Assembly (NCBI GenBank): GCA_036924285.1
Contig: JAYKYS010000004.1
Location: forward strand, 19,562,001-19,626,000
Length of the DNA: 64,000 bases
Reading direction: 5' to 3'
From: Asterella californica
Lineage: Eukaryota > Streptophyta > Marchantiopsida > Marchantiales > Aytoniaceae
In this document: positions 22,331-32,829 of the stretch, piece by piece
Position numbering within the stretch: the first letter of the stretch is position 1
Layout: every line of letters starts with the position of its first letter
Notes under the pieces: generated by a model
What the model was told of the DNA's origin: nothing
Databases searched by the model: none
What the model saw: the letters and a program-made list of their open reading frames with translations, nothing else
Translations under genes and position numbers: made by a program

Positions 22331-22636
22331 TTCTTCAGCTTTTCTAAGCTTTGTTATCTAGCGAGTTAGGTTCGACGGTGGCTTTGAAGGATCCGATTCT
22401 AGTGTCGTAGTTGAAAACCACACGGATCTTCTCGGATTGCTGGAGGCAGATCTCAGCATTGTGGTTGGAGAAAGTTTCCTGATGAGAAGGATGAGTAGTG
22501 GAAAGCATCGTCTGCATCAGCTCCATTGTCTGGAGCTGATTTGTAGGAGCCTAGGAGACTCTGATTGTGTCCAGCTCGTAAGCTAAACGTGTCGGTTGAT
22601 GGCAGCTTTCTAGTCTCTACGGACATTTTCTAGCCA

Positions 22637-22702
22637 TCCTGGTTCGGGTTGCGGAAGTGGCAGCCAGAAACTGGCTGCCACTTCCGCAACCCCGAACCAG
22701 GA
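22637..22702. repeat. Near-perfect 31-bp hairpin with 3-base loop
   Basis: TCCTGGTTCGGGTTGCGGAA... (22637-22667) pairs with 22671-22702 across the loop AAA; the only flaw is one extra C in the right arm. It does not resemble a transposon end. It could form a stable RNA hairpin if transcribed. Confidence 0.85.
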
Positions 22703-22904
22703 TTTTCCAGATATCCACTGGGTCGCACGTGCAGCAGTCAAAGTCTGTTACGTACGTGCTGTAGGCCGGATGCCATCGGCTCTTGGAAGTGTTACAGAGT
22801 TGACTATCTATATTCTCCCGTGAAGTTGATTGTAATGCGACGTCATGGAGTTTATTTCCGGATGATTGATTCCGTCCATTGCTACCCAATAAGGCACAGT
22901 GTCA

Positions 22905-24290
22905 GCACTCTTGAGGCATTGAGGCACTCTTGAGGAGTCTAGCCCGATTACAGCCAGCATGGTTACTGACCACTTGCTCTGCAGCCGACGAATCTATTTG
23001 TCTGTTCCTTCGTGTAATGGAGCATCGAGAGAGAATCCCCTTATGTGTCCATCGAGAGAATCCCCTTATGTGTCCAGCTAGTAACTAGCAAGGTGAACAG
23101 CGGAATTAATACCCATGTGGATGCTGATCAACTGTGTAACCAAAAGTTTGAAGCAGATTGTCAGAGGAGGAAATCAGCCGAAGGGTCAGGTGGACCTTTA
23201 TAATCACTTTATAATGGTTATTAAAATCGCTCGATGTTATTAACATCTTTTACAGACTTCGAAGTTAGAGTTAAGGCTAGAGCGGTGGAGTAGAAGCCAC
23301 TTCTCTCTCTCTTCTCCGCAGAGTGGTGATTACAAACCGACTCCGATCACCCATTCAGAGTGGTGATTAAAAACCGGCTGTACTAACTATTCCATATGCT
23401 GTTTGAGGTAAGTGAGATCAGTATTACTGTACTGAGCGTATGAGGTAAGTTTGATCAATATTACTGTACAGAGTAAACAAATCGTAAGATTGTAGGTTAA
23501 GAGTCCATGTTTGCTAAGAGCTTTTACTTTTGTTACAATATTTCATCACTTCCGTGACCTATGCAGCGCTTGTTATGATCCAACTGTATTATTTCTCTCA
23601 TTAGGAATAAGAATCTCAAATCGGAAGTACTGATGTACTTCAGTTCCGGAAGAAGGGAGTATTCAAGGTTGCTTCCCCTCCAATCTGACTAACGAACCGG
23701 GCTTCAAGAGTTTTCATGCTGGTACAGTATCAACATGCGGTAACTGCCGTTTGGAGTTTAGCCAATTGTTTGTAACAGTAGGGTGTGCCGATGAGAATGT
23801 GCACTGCGAGGCACATGTCCAAAATGGTTCCGAGTGCAACGAATCCGACATTACAAAATGCAATGATACAAGCTGATCGAATCGAGTGAAGAATCTAATG
23901 TAGAACTAAAATCCTGGAGTTTCCTGGAATAAGTAAAGAGCCTAAAGGGAGGATAAAGATAGGGTTAGGATGCCGCAAAGAAGAAAGTTCGGGTACATGA
24001 GTTCAAGAACACAGTAAAAGCAGCCAGAAGTGGTTACGCCGGACTGGTTGGACGGTGCTGCTTCCACATGGATATGATGGGCGAGGCCCGGAGCATTCCA
24101 GAGTTAGTGTACATGAGTTAAAGAACAATCAGTAAAAGCAGCCAGAAGTAGTTACGTCTGTAAAGATTTCTCGAGTTACTCAATAGTCGCTCGTGTTTCT
24201 GAAGGGAACTCAACCGTTTAGATAGTAACATGTACTGTTAAGCTAAATGGATAGGGTGCTGTTCTCTCTAGCTAAATGGATAGGGTGCCT
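22905..24290 (+). repeat. Cluster of short direct duplications
   Basis: At least six separate local duplications of 15-48 bases: GAGGCACTCTTGAG near 22915; GAGAATCCCCTTATGTGTCC near 23033 and 23056; CAGAGTGGTGATTA near 23320 and 23356; GAGGTAAGT with TATTACTGTAC at 23405 and 23442; GTACATGAGTT with GTAAAAGCAGCCAGAAGT at 23993 and 24109; GCTAAATGGATAGGGTGC at 24242 and 24271. No gene in the interval. Confidence 0.7.
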
Positions 24291-24299
24291 TGGTCCTCT

Positions 24300-27110
24300 G
24301 GCCGGAATAGCATGTTTTCACTGTGAGGAAACGACATACCGCGAGAAGGCGACTGCAGCTTAATCTCGTACGTTTATAGTGAGATATTGAACAGACTCCA
24401 TACTCGAACCAGTCGCCTTGGAAACATCAGAACAGCTGTGAGCAGGAAGCAGATCCAGGAGGTGAATTGGCAGGTGGTGAATGTGACTACTCCAGCGAAC
24501 TACTTCCATGTTTTGCGACGCCAGGCGTGCCCCCACCATCTTTCTTACTGACCAGGAAACATCGGCCGTGTGGAAAACGATTGGATATCAAGAGACTGTT
24601 TGACTCAAGCAGGGTACTGTTTACCGGATCTAGTCTCGCCACAACCATCATATGCATTTCATGCTTGTGTACTGTGCTGTCGTGTGTCAGATAATCTGCA
24701 GGTACATCGAGATTTTCGGAAACCGATGGTTGTAATGTCACCGAAGAATCTTCTAAGGCACCAGGCGTGCAAGTCAAAGTCTTTGAAAACAATTAGCAGA
24801 ATCTGAAACATGTGCAGCAGAGAGGCTGAGATTGAGTTACAAACCATCGAGAAACCAAAACCCAAAACTCTAAACTCTCCCAATAGGGAATGGAGAACAG
24901 TTACGCATAGTGCTCAATCCCGCTTCGCATAAGTTACAGAGAAGCCAGTCAGTTGAGTTTTCTGAGTGGCACAGGCATATGAATGAGTGGACACAAATGC
25001 CCTGTTTGTGAGTTCTAGGCCGTCGAGAACATAGAATGTCTCGACAATTCTCATGAAAAATATGTCACGAATTATGACAGAAAGCACATTTCTCCCCAAT
25101 GGAGTTAGTGAGTACCATGGAGAGGGAACTTCTAAGTGGTATGCCCTATTTTATGGCCCAGGCTCCAAGCTTGAACTTGTTCGGCTGCTGTAAAGTTCCA
25201 AGATAGCGAAGCCGAGGTTTTTTGGTTTCAACACCCTTTTATAGGTGCTCAATCAACCTCTTCGGATACACGTTCCAATGTTCAATTGGACTCGAATTCT
25301 TCTGCACACAAGTTAATGCTGCTTATGAATTAAGCAAGGAGCGGGAAGAATCGCCTTAAACGAACTGATCCGAGCTGCTCGAGGGTACGAGTTACGAAGG
25401 ACGACAGTATGGGCATGCCACAATTTGTATCCTTTGTTTCGGAATGGGTACAAAATGCAATTACTTGATCATCGAAACACTGGGAATCGTCTTATGACCG
25501 AGAAGGAGAAACTTTCCTACTCACCTTGATTCCCGTGGGGGGATTGTGGTTCAAAAATGCCTGAGGAGAATGGATGACTGAGGATTTAGGCAAATCAACT
25601 GAATCATCCTTCTAGCTACCCAGAGATCATTGTGACCAGACCTTCACCACTGGGTTTCTTTCACTGGTACTGCACTGTCGACTTTAACTTTTCGGGATGA
25701 CCATAACATCTAAGGAACCAGACTCTGTACTGTTTATGAAGGTCACATCACATCGCTATGACAACGCTCTTGCTTCCCCCGTAAATTACATCGCTTGGGT
25801 CATTGTGGCCACTTTCGTTCATTTTCTTGCAGAGGAGAAACGTGTCGTCATCCTGATGTCTAGTGCCATGCATGCAGAGGAATTTCTACGGCGAAGTCAG
25901 TGATCTCAGTTAATGCGGCTCGCTGCAGGAGAATATGATAGCGTGGAATGTTTGTTTCATGAAGAAGAACATTAATAAGAGCCATTAAAAGGGTTAAGTG
26001 AGTTCAAAACGCAATGCATCCTGCTAAACCGTCCATCACCGAGGCAAGGCGTCGATAGAATGGAAGTGGAAATCACACAGACTAACCTTGTGTAAAGATC
26101 CGTAACGTGACGAGAAAGTTGTGCATTCCAGTCGGGCCGCTCGATATGACTTACGTCTCGATCTTCTTTGCACTGATAAAATCCTAAGCTTTCAAGTCAC
26201 GCCTCAATGCACGGCAGGTTGTGAGTGTACAGTGCTTTCCTCTTGGCGGGAAGTTTTCTGGTCCATTCCCCACCCTCAAAGCTCCACTCGCACCACTTCC
26301 ACCTCCGCAGTAAACCCTAAAGATCCCATGGATTTTGGACCTTCAGGACCTATGCGCCCATGGAAATCTCTTCCGGCTCAAACTCAGTGTGCTCGGTCGC
26401 TCTCGCCCTAGATGGCATTGAGTAGACAATGAGCAACCCACAATTGCACTCGATGAAATTAACGCGTAGTCAATCACGCGCACAAGGTTTACCATCGTAG
26501 ATTAAATGTTAGCCTGTAGTCCCGAAGCCGGATGTGGTGCACACCCAAGATCACTATACTGTGACATTTCTCTCGAAACGTCGGGTACCGACCATTCCCC
26601 TTGAAATCTCGGGAAGCTTGACGGCAAATGGCTACTCGTAGGTTCAATTTTTACTCCAGTTGCACTTTATGCTTTATTTTATCAGCGACTAAGGGCGTTT
26701 TGGCACTAGCATCTTCGGAGAGGTTTTTGGTTCTTTAGTGAGTGTGTGTTATGCTCGATGAACTCTGGTAACTTTTGTTCGTTTATTGTTATCAAAAACA
26801 TATATAAATATTAAATTAAAAATATATATTAAGTAAATATAAAAATTAAAAAAATCTATAAATGTTATTTATAACGGATACTTGGAAACACGAAGAGAAC
26901 AAGAGAAAAACCATAAGTGTTGACTTGACTCTGGTGCTTCAGAACGTACAAGAACGGGAAGCTATACTCATAAATACATTACTTTATTCAGACGATTAAT
27001 TTAATATCTAATTCTCTATCAAAAAAATTAAATATTAAATTAAACGAACATGTATTTCCCCTATGACTATGCATGCTTATCCATGTTAAATAAGAGGGTT
27101 CTCAGGAGTT
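24300..27110. other. No gene recognised
   Basis: Mixed-composition DNA with short frames on both strands, none of which looks conserved. A telo-box-like AAACCCTAAAG followed by ATGG lies at about 26311-26331 and could mark a promoter and first exon, but the frame is only 27 residues. From 26780 to 27060 the sequence is AT-rich. Confidence 0.35.
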
Positions 27111-27339
27111 TACATTGCTTCTGATTTTTAACCAGGTTGAAGTTTTTTGTAAGTTTATTATTTTCTGTATTTTCCAAAAGAGTTTTGGTGGGCACTTTGG
27201 AATTTTTGTATCCGAATTTATGGGCCTCACAGCATCTCCACCCGTACACGAGAAAGGGACCGGGAACATCCAGATTCCCAGTCGCTTGGAAACCAAAACG
27301 TGCGAGGGAATGCCACGACTGCTTTTAGCATTGGAAAAA

Positions 27340-27700
27340 GAATTTACCATGGATGTTTATCGGGACGATACAAGAGATAACTATATCATAGAAATAGAGT
27401 GTTTATCGTATTCTTTTATCCTCCATGCCAAAGAAGACGACTGGTTACCAGAATTGTTTACCGTGCGGGGTATTTGCAAGGCTCCAGTGGAGATGTCTTT
27501 ACATGTGCCGGTTTATCAAATGTAAATCATTCTCTATGTCCACGCAGGATCACGATCCTATTGGAAAAGAGAACTATCTGCGCTTCAAGAAAAATGCTCG
27601 AGGTCCACAATGATATGCTTGAGAGCCAACGAATTTCTGTTTTTGAATTTCAAAGAAAGCACGCTCAATTGCTTGTCATAGTTGAACAAGAATGTTAAAT
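27340..27700 (+). pseudogene. Possible decayed zinc-finger module relic
   Basis: A MDVYRDD start near 27350 recalls the MDIYRKR start of the 59.5 kb copy. In the next frame LYMCRFIKCKSF recalls the Cys-x4-Cys entry of the 2.5 kb copy. The frames are broken and no paired histidines are clear. The match is suggestive only. Confidence 0.25.
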
Positions 27701-27719
27701 AGAGTCTAATGTGCACTAT

Positions 27720-28845
27720 CTAGGTATTCTTATTATCAGTTTAGACCATTGATGCTCCAGCCTAGATGCTTACGACCGGTCCCCTAAAAACTCTAATCTG
27801 TCCACGCTGGATGTCAATTGGAGCTTGCTTTTGTTTTTGCTTGCTTATTGTTCTTATTCTTCCCTTCACCAAAATGACTAATCTTTCTATAGTCGATCTA
27901 TTATGCAATTTCTGACGAAAGCTGTTGAAGTTATCTCCAATCTGATGGACCGAATAAAGATTTAAGTTGGTTTTGTGTGTAATATAAATAAATTTAAATT
28001 TCACAAGAAAGTTATAATACTTTGAAAGTCAATTTTAGTTTTTTTTGCTACAATAGATTATCTTATCGATGAAATGAGTTCAGTTATAAGATTCACGATT
28101 CTGTGAGCCGGACATCCAAGTATCTATATTCCCATCCACTGCAAATTCATCCTCTTACAAACCTACAATCAAATGTGATGAAGAATTTCATGAAAAACAT
28201 AGTTCTTTATAATTTGAGGAGCAGATTGCATACCGGTCTAGTAATGTTGATTGGACACACATATATCAGAATGAACGTTACTCTAGAATCAGAATCTATG
28301 CCAAGTCCATCTTCGGATGAGTCAACATTGCACGGTCTTTCTTATGTTATTGTCCAACTGAATGGACAATACGAAAACGAGTGTGTGTCAAACTCGGATG
28401 CCCCAAGTAATTCTCAAAAAAGTTAATTTTTGTAGAAAAATGATAAACAATAGCATTTATCGAGGCAAAATGAGCAGAGTTTGAGAATCGTAGGTTGATC
28501 AACCTTTTGGAGATAACATGATCACGTCTGAGATGAAGTATCATAAAATTCAATTATCATGTTCGAACTGAAACATAGTTGATGTCATTGATTTTACAAC
28601 AGAGTAGAATACGCACATGACGAGACATATAATTTTGAAGCAACTATTGTCATAAGTAGTTCAGCAATTGATGTATAAGGTACTTCCTCTGCTACTCTTT
28701 TAGCTTCGAAATGTCACTCTAGACAAATTTCAAACCAGACGGAAAACCGTAATGGTTTTATCTCTTGTGGACCTTCTACATTGCCCGATCTGATCAGAAC
28801 TAGTCATAGCCATGCACTACCAATATAATTAGAATGGTCTCCATC
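27720..28845. other. AT-rich; one Ser-rich frame of unknown nature
   Basis: The frame at 28103-28426 (+, 107 residues) has a C-terminal Ser/Glu-rich part (ESESMPSPSSDES). It could be part of the decayed copy before it. Nothing else supported. Confidence 0.25.
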
Positions 28846-28849
28846 TCGT

Positions 28850-29720
28850 ATTCTACTTCGCCTTGCACGACATCAAGTTGAGACTTGAAAACATGTTTGC
28901 GCTCCGGTCGCAATCATCCTTGAGGTACTTCTTTAATAAAAAAATGTGGAAGCTCATATGCAACTGCCACTCGAGAGAAAGATCTAAACTATAGACATTT
29001 TCATTCAGATTCTTGACAATCACAAAGAGTCCCGCAAACTTGGAGAACTTCACCAATATTCCTTTCGGAAGGATGAAGTTTTTCGTACTCAACTATATTT
29101 CTTCACCCACTTGAAACTTCGCTTGCAACATATGCTTGTTTACCTACTACGTGTAATGTTACTGCGCTTTGTCAAGGTTCTTTTTCAATTATTCCTCGCG
29201 TCGCTGCATTTCTATCACCAACTCTTTATCTGATGTTTGTCGTGTTCTTGGTCTTGCAGCATGTAGAACTCGCTGCAAGATTCAAGTCAAGAGGCTCTTC
29301 TAGCTCACGTCTGTAAGCTAGCAAGAAGGATGATTGCCGATTGCTGAATGCTTCATGGAGTTGTAGCAATACTCTGCAAGACTGAACCACTCTACCCAAT
29401 CACTTTGGCATGTGCTCACATAATTCCTCAAGTATTGATTCTGAATCGAGTTAACTCGTTCTGTTTGTCCATCCGTTTAAGGATTGAAAGCGATACTAAA
29501 TTTTAACTTAGTCTCGAACTTTTAGAATAAGTGTTTCCAAAAGACACTTGTGAACTTAGAGTCTCAGTCTGAAATAATACTTCAAGGGTAATCCATGTGA
29601 ATGCTACCAAGTATCTAAGAACAACCAAAAAGTCTTGAACATTGTTGCGGTATCCAAGGTCGAGATAAACTTTGCTAGTTTGCTAAACTGGTCAACTATC
29701 ACAAAGATGACCTGGATCGT
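28850..29720 (-). pseudogene. Decayed Ty3/gypsy integrase region
   Basis: On the minus strand from 29720 downward the conceptual translation passes, with stops, through IFVIVDQFSKLAKFISTLDT (integrase core entry), HGLPLKYYF, NGWTNR (from a TDGQTER-type block), and then LLAYRRELEEP. It ends in a 79-residue open piece (29092-28853) with FSKFAGLFVIVKNLNENVYS and FHIFLLKKYLKDD, the normal integrase C-terminus. The order is that of Ty3/gypsy pol. It is a separate and older copy than the one at the left edge of the window. Confidence 0.75.
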
Positions 29721-30169
29721 TCACATTATATATATGTGATGAGTTAGATTGTTCTCTTTGAATTACTCTTTCTGAATATTTGATCCACTTTAGTAATTTT
29801 TTCTTGTTAGAGTAGAAGTTCATTTTGATAAATCTTTAATAGTCTTCACTATATTCTAAAACTACTTAATAAAATTTTTGTCTATATAACGTAACACATA
29901 ATTTTATATTAATGTTCCACTGTTAAGGCACTCGCCTCCTTAAGCTTATTGTGGTAAGCTTTCAAACATCGACCTCTCTCAATACTACAACTTTCGGATG
30001 ATGACATTCCAAACGTATGCGTTCTAACTGCTCCAAAATCTCCAAAAGGAAAATCCACTTTTTTAGAAATGATTAACTTTCCAAGTATCCATTAGAAAAA
30101 ATTTAATTTCTCCGCACTCGTACTCTTGATCAGCTCAACTTACACCAAAATATAATTCAGAAATAAATA

Positions 30170-30614
30170 AAGATAATACAAAATTGACAATATGTGGGCA
30201 TCTGAACATCACACTAGTGATGCATAAAGTTTCGCTATATGCTAAAGCATGAATCAAACTTGCGGTGAGTGCTGCATCAGAAATTATGATGTCCACTGTA
30301 TGGCAATTATCACAAATTTTATAAATAAAACTTTTTCTTTTCATTTTCGCAATGGATAACGTATCGTCATTGTGATGCGGGAGGCTTTGTAACTTATACC
30401 AAAAGTGCGATTGACAGAACATCACAAACTTTACGATGACGGATGCATCACAAGCTTGGAAGTAAAAGGGTGTCACAAATTCACCGGACTTGCATCAACC
30501 TTGCGATGCGGATTGCATGGCAAAGTGCCAATACACCACACTTTTTGAAAATTTGTTTTTGTTTGTATTTTAAGATGCAGACTGCATTGCAAAATGTTTC
30601 TTTTTGTAGTAGTG
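30170..30614 (-). mobile_element. Terminal fragment of a CACTA (En/Spm-like) DNA transposon
   Basis: The right edge reads TTTTTGTAGTAGTG (30601-30614), the complement of CACTACTACAAAAA, which is the usual terminal inverted repeat start of plant CACTA elements. The 400 bases inside carry many copies of a GATGC / GCATC motif in both orientations (for example near 30219, 30375, 30443, 30492, 30503, 30571), matching the dense subterminal repeats of these elements. A second terminus was not found, so this is probably a truncated or non-autonomous copy. Confidence 0.5.
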
Positions 30615-30689
30615 TGTTCACATCATTTTTTTGAAGAGCGAATGATAACAAAATATCGTTTAATATATGAGAAAAGATTTGCTAATAAA

Positions 30690-30882
30690 TGGTAAATGAT
30701 AAATGTTTAATCTTGTCCGTTTATCCCTTCAAGGGGCATCGGACTGTCCTTTGTAGGTAATCACAGCTTACCCGGATCAGTTTCACACGACAGCGACTTT
30801 GTTGCACCTCCAACCGAGAGCAGGAGGATTTGAACCCCAGATCTTTCGCTTAGAGGTTTGGGACTCAACCATCTCAGCTACT
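30690..30882 (-). mobile_element. tRNA-derived SINE
   Basis: Read on the minus strand from 30880, TAGCTGAGATGG matches the RNA polymerase III A box and GGTTCAAATCC (30836-30826) the B box, about 33 bases apart as in tRNA genes. The region between does not fold as a complete tRNA and there is no CCA-type end. The body continues for about 130 bases and ends near GGGATAAACGGAC, in AT-rich flank. This is the normal layout of a plant SINE. The 5' 18 bases are repeated in inverted orientation at 30892-30909. Confidence 0.65.
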
Positions 30883-30891
30883 GAAGATCCG

Positions 30892-30909
30892 TAGCTGAGA
30901 TGGTTGAGT
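30892..30909 (+). repeat. Inverted copy of the SINE head
   Basis: TAGCTGAGATGGTTGAGT is the exact complement of 30863-30880, with an 11-base spacer. Only the first bases of the SINE are repeated; the B box is not. Confidence 0.85.
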
Positions 30910-31298
30910 GAATAGCAAATGACATTATATATTATCATTCAGGACGTTAAAAAGTATTTTTTTCTGAATATCAGTGATTATAGATATTACTCAAGACATG
31001 AACAAGTTGTAAAATTATTTCTGAAAATAGAATGACAATATACGATCATTCAAAATATCATTTTGTACACTGCATCTTACTACGATTCACAATATGTTGT
31101 ATTCATGTTTGTCACCAACTTGTTTCATGTATCGAGAAGGAAAACACCGGCATTGTAGACGAAAATATAATAATATCCCAAGAACACCAAATCCACAAGA
31201 ATGACAAGTAGTTGTCATTCAAGTTTGTTTAGGGTTTTTCTAAACCCACCTCTATATGAGGAGTATTGTTTCTTCAAACTGTACTCAATTTTGCAGCC

Positions 31299-32828
31299 AT
31301 GTCGATTGAATCTGCAACACAAGTAGAGAAACAAGATGTCCAGTGGGATCGAATACCAGTAGAGAGAAACTTGAAGAGAATGCAATTTCGATGCCTCATT
31401 GGTGACACCTACAACAGCATATCATGGCAGAAAGAAAAAGCTTTCAGAAATCATTTTTCTACAACTCATGGCATGGTTCCCGAGAAGTGTCGACGTGGAC
31501 GACCACCACCGAAAGGTAGAAACCCGATGCCTATGCAGGATCCGAAGGCCACAGATTGAAGTGGAAGACATTTTCCAACCAAATGGCAGAGAGCGCGTAA
31601 ATATCAACTTGAGAAAATGGTTTCTCGGGTAACTATATGCTAATTTTTTATTCCTTTGTTGCAATTCTGAAATGTTGTAGATCTCATCTATGTATTGCCG
31701 ATTTCCGTAAGTTCAATTTGTGATCCCATGTGGAGGCCATGAGGCAATTCCACCATCAAGGAGTGAATGATTTCCAAGCCATTGCGGACAAGGCGACAAG
31801 CTATTACACAACATGGAAGATGACAACTGCAGCGAAAGAAGCACGTCGGGCAGCTAGCACAAAATGCAGTGCATATATTGGATATCTGCAGGTTGTAGTA
31901 TTGAAAACGCACAAATGAAGGCAGAAGTGATCGGCGATTTCGATGTAGACATTTCAGACAGTGATGGTCCTGTTGCAGGGATATTGTGCGACTGATCGAT
32001 AATTGTTTCTAGCGAAGACGAGTCCGCATCAGATCATGAGTTATTGCGTACTGGGCCTACTGGCGAGAACCAGAAGCCTTCCCGGCAAAAATCGGTCCAA
32101 TCTCCTCTCCAGCGAATGGAGTATCCTCTGCCGCTGAAGCAGAATGCGCCAGACTGATGTCTGAAATGTGCGGCCTGCAAGAGAATTCCGGAACGAAGTC
32201 CGAATTTTAGAAGAAGAGAGCAGTAAAAATAAGAAGATGATGCTGCTCATGAGCGACCTTCTGAGCAATAACTTCTCAGCTGGGAAGGAGATCTTTGCTG
32301 AGAGCATTCATATTCACAAAAGTCATTGGAGTCCATGGAGGAGTGATGCGATCATTGGTCAAGAGCATGAAAGCTCAAGACCTATAATTTCGCACGATGC
32401 AAGTCTATTAGCTCGAAAGTGTGTGGAGCAGAGCTTTATCACCTGGGTCAACAGCATGTTGAGGAGACCAACACCTGAAGAGATGGTGTACCACAAGACC
32501 CGATTCACTACCAACGGCAAAACTTGCTACTGGTCAGGCATACTTGGGTTTGAAATTCTCGCTCTTTACGTAGAAGTCTTCACTGGCAAGACTGTCCCTG
32601 ACAACGAAGATCTTGAATTGGTGCTGAGGACGATTTTGCATATAGAAGCTTGTCCTATGAGGCAAATGGTCTTCTCTGGTGTGGCAAGAACGTGTACAGA
32701 TCGAGCAGTTACCAGGGTATCATGATCTGGATATTGCAACAGTTAGGAGGGAGATGACGAGACCGCGCTCTCCCGCTGTTGCGGATGACGAAGACTCGGG
32801 TACGTCACTCAGACAGAGATGTGCGTAA
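31299..32828 (+). pseudogene. Two-module family copy (zinc finger plus C-module), frameshifted
   Basis: Three coding blocks run in the same direction. 31299-31559 is the zinc-finger module (MSIESATQ start just after TTTTGCAG). It has Cys32 but Thr where the second Cys should be, then His52-x4-His57, followed by CRRGRPPPKGRN, an AT-hook-like GRP. 31730-31960 reads MRQFHHQGVNDFQ and then an acidic block VIGDFDVDISDSDG, which resembles the acidic tail of the 50.5 kb gene. 32168-32725 is the C-module, with linker LMSDLLSNNF, HDASLLARKCVEQSFITW and TPEEMVYHKT. A 7-base loss at about 32680 relative to the 5.4 kb copy shifts the frame after HIEACPM. Shows that both modules can belong to one gene. 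Function unknown. Confidence 0.5.
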
Positions 32829-32829
32829 A

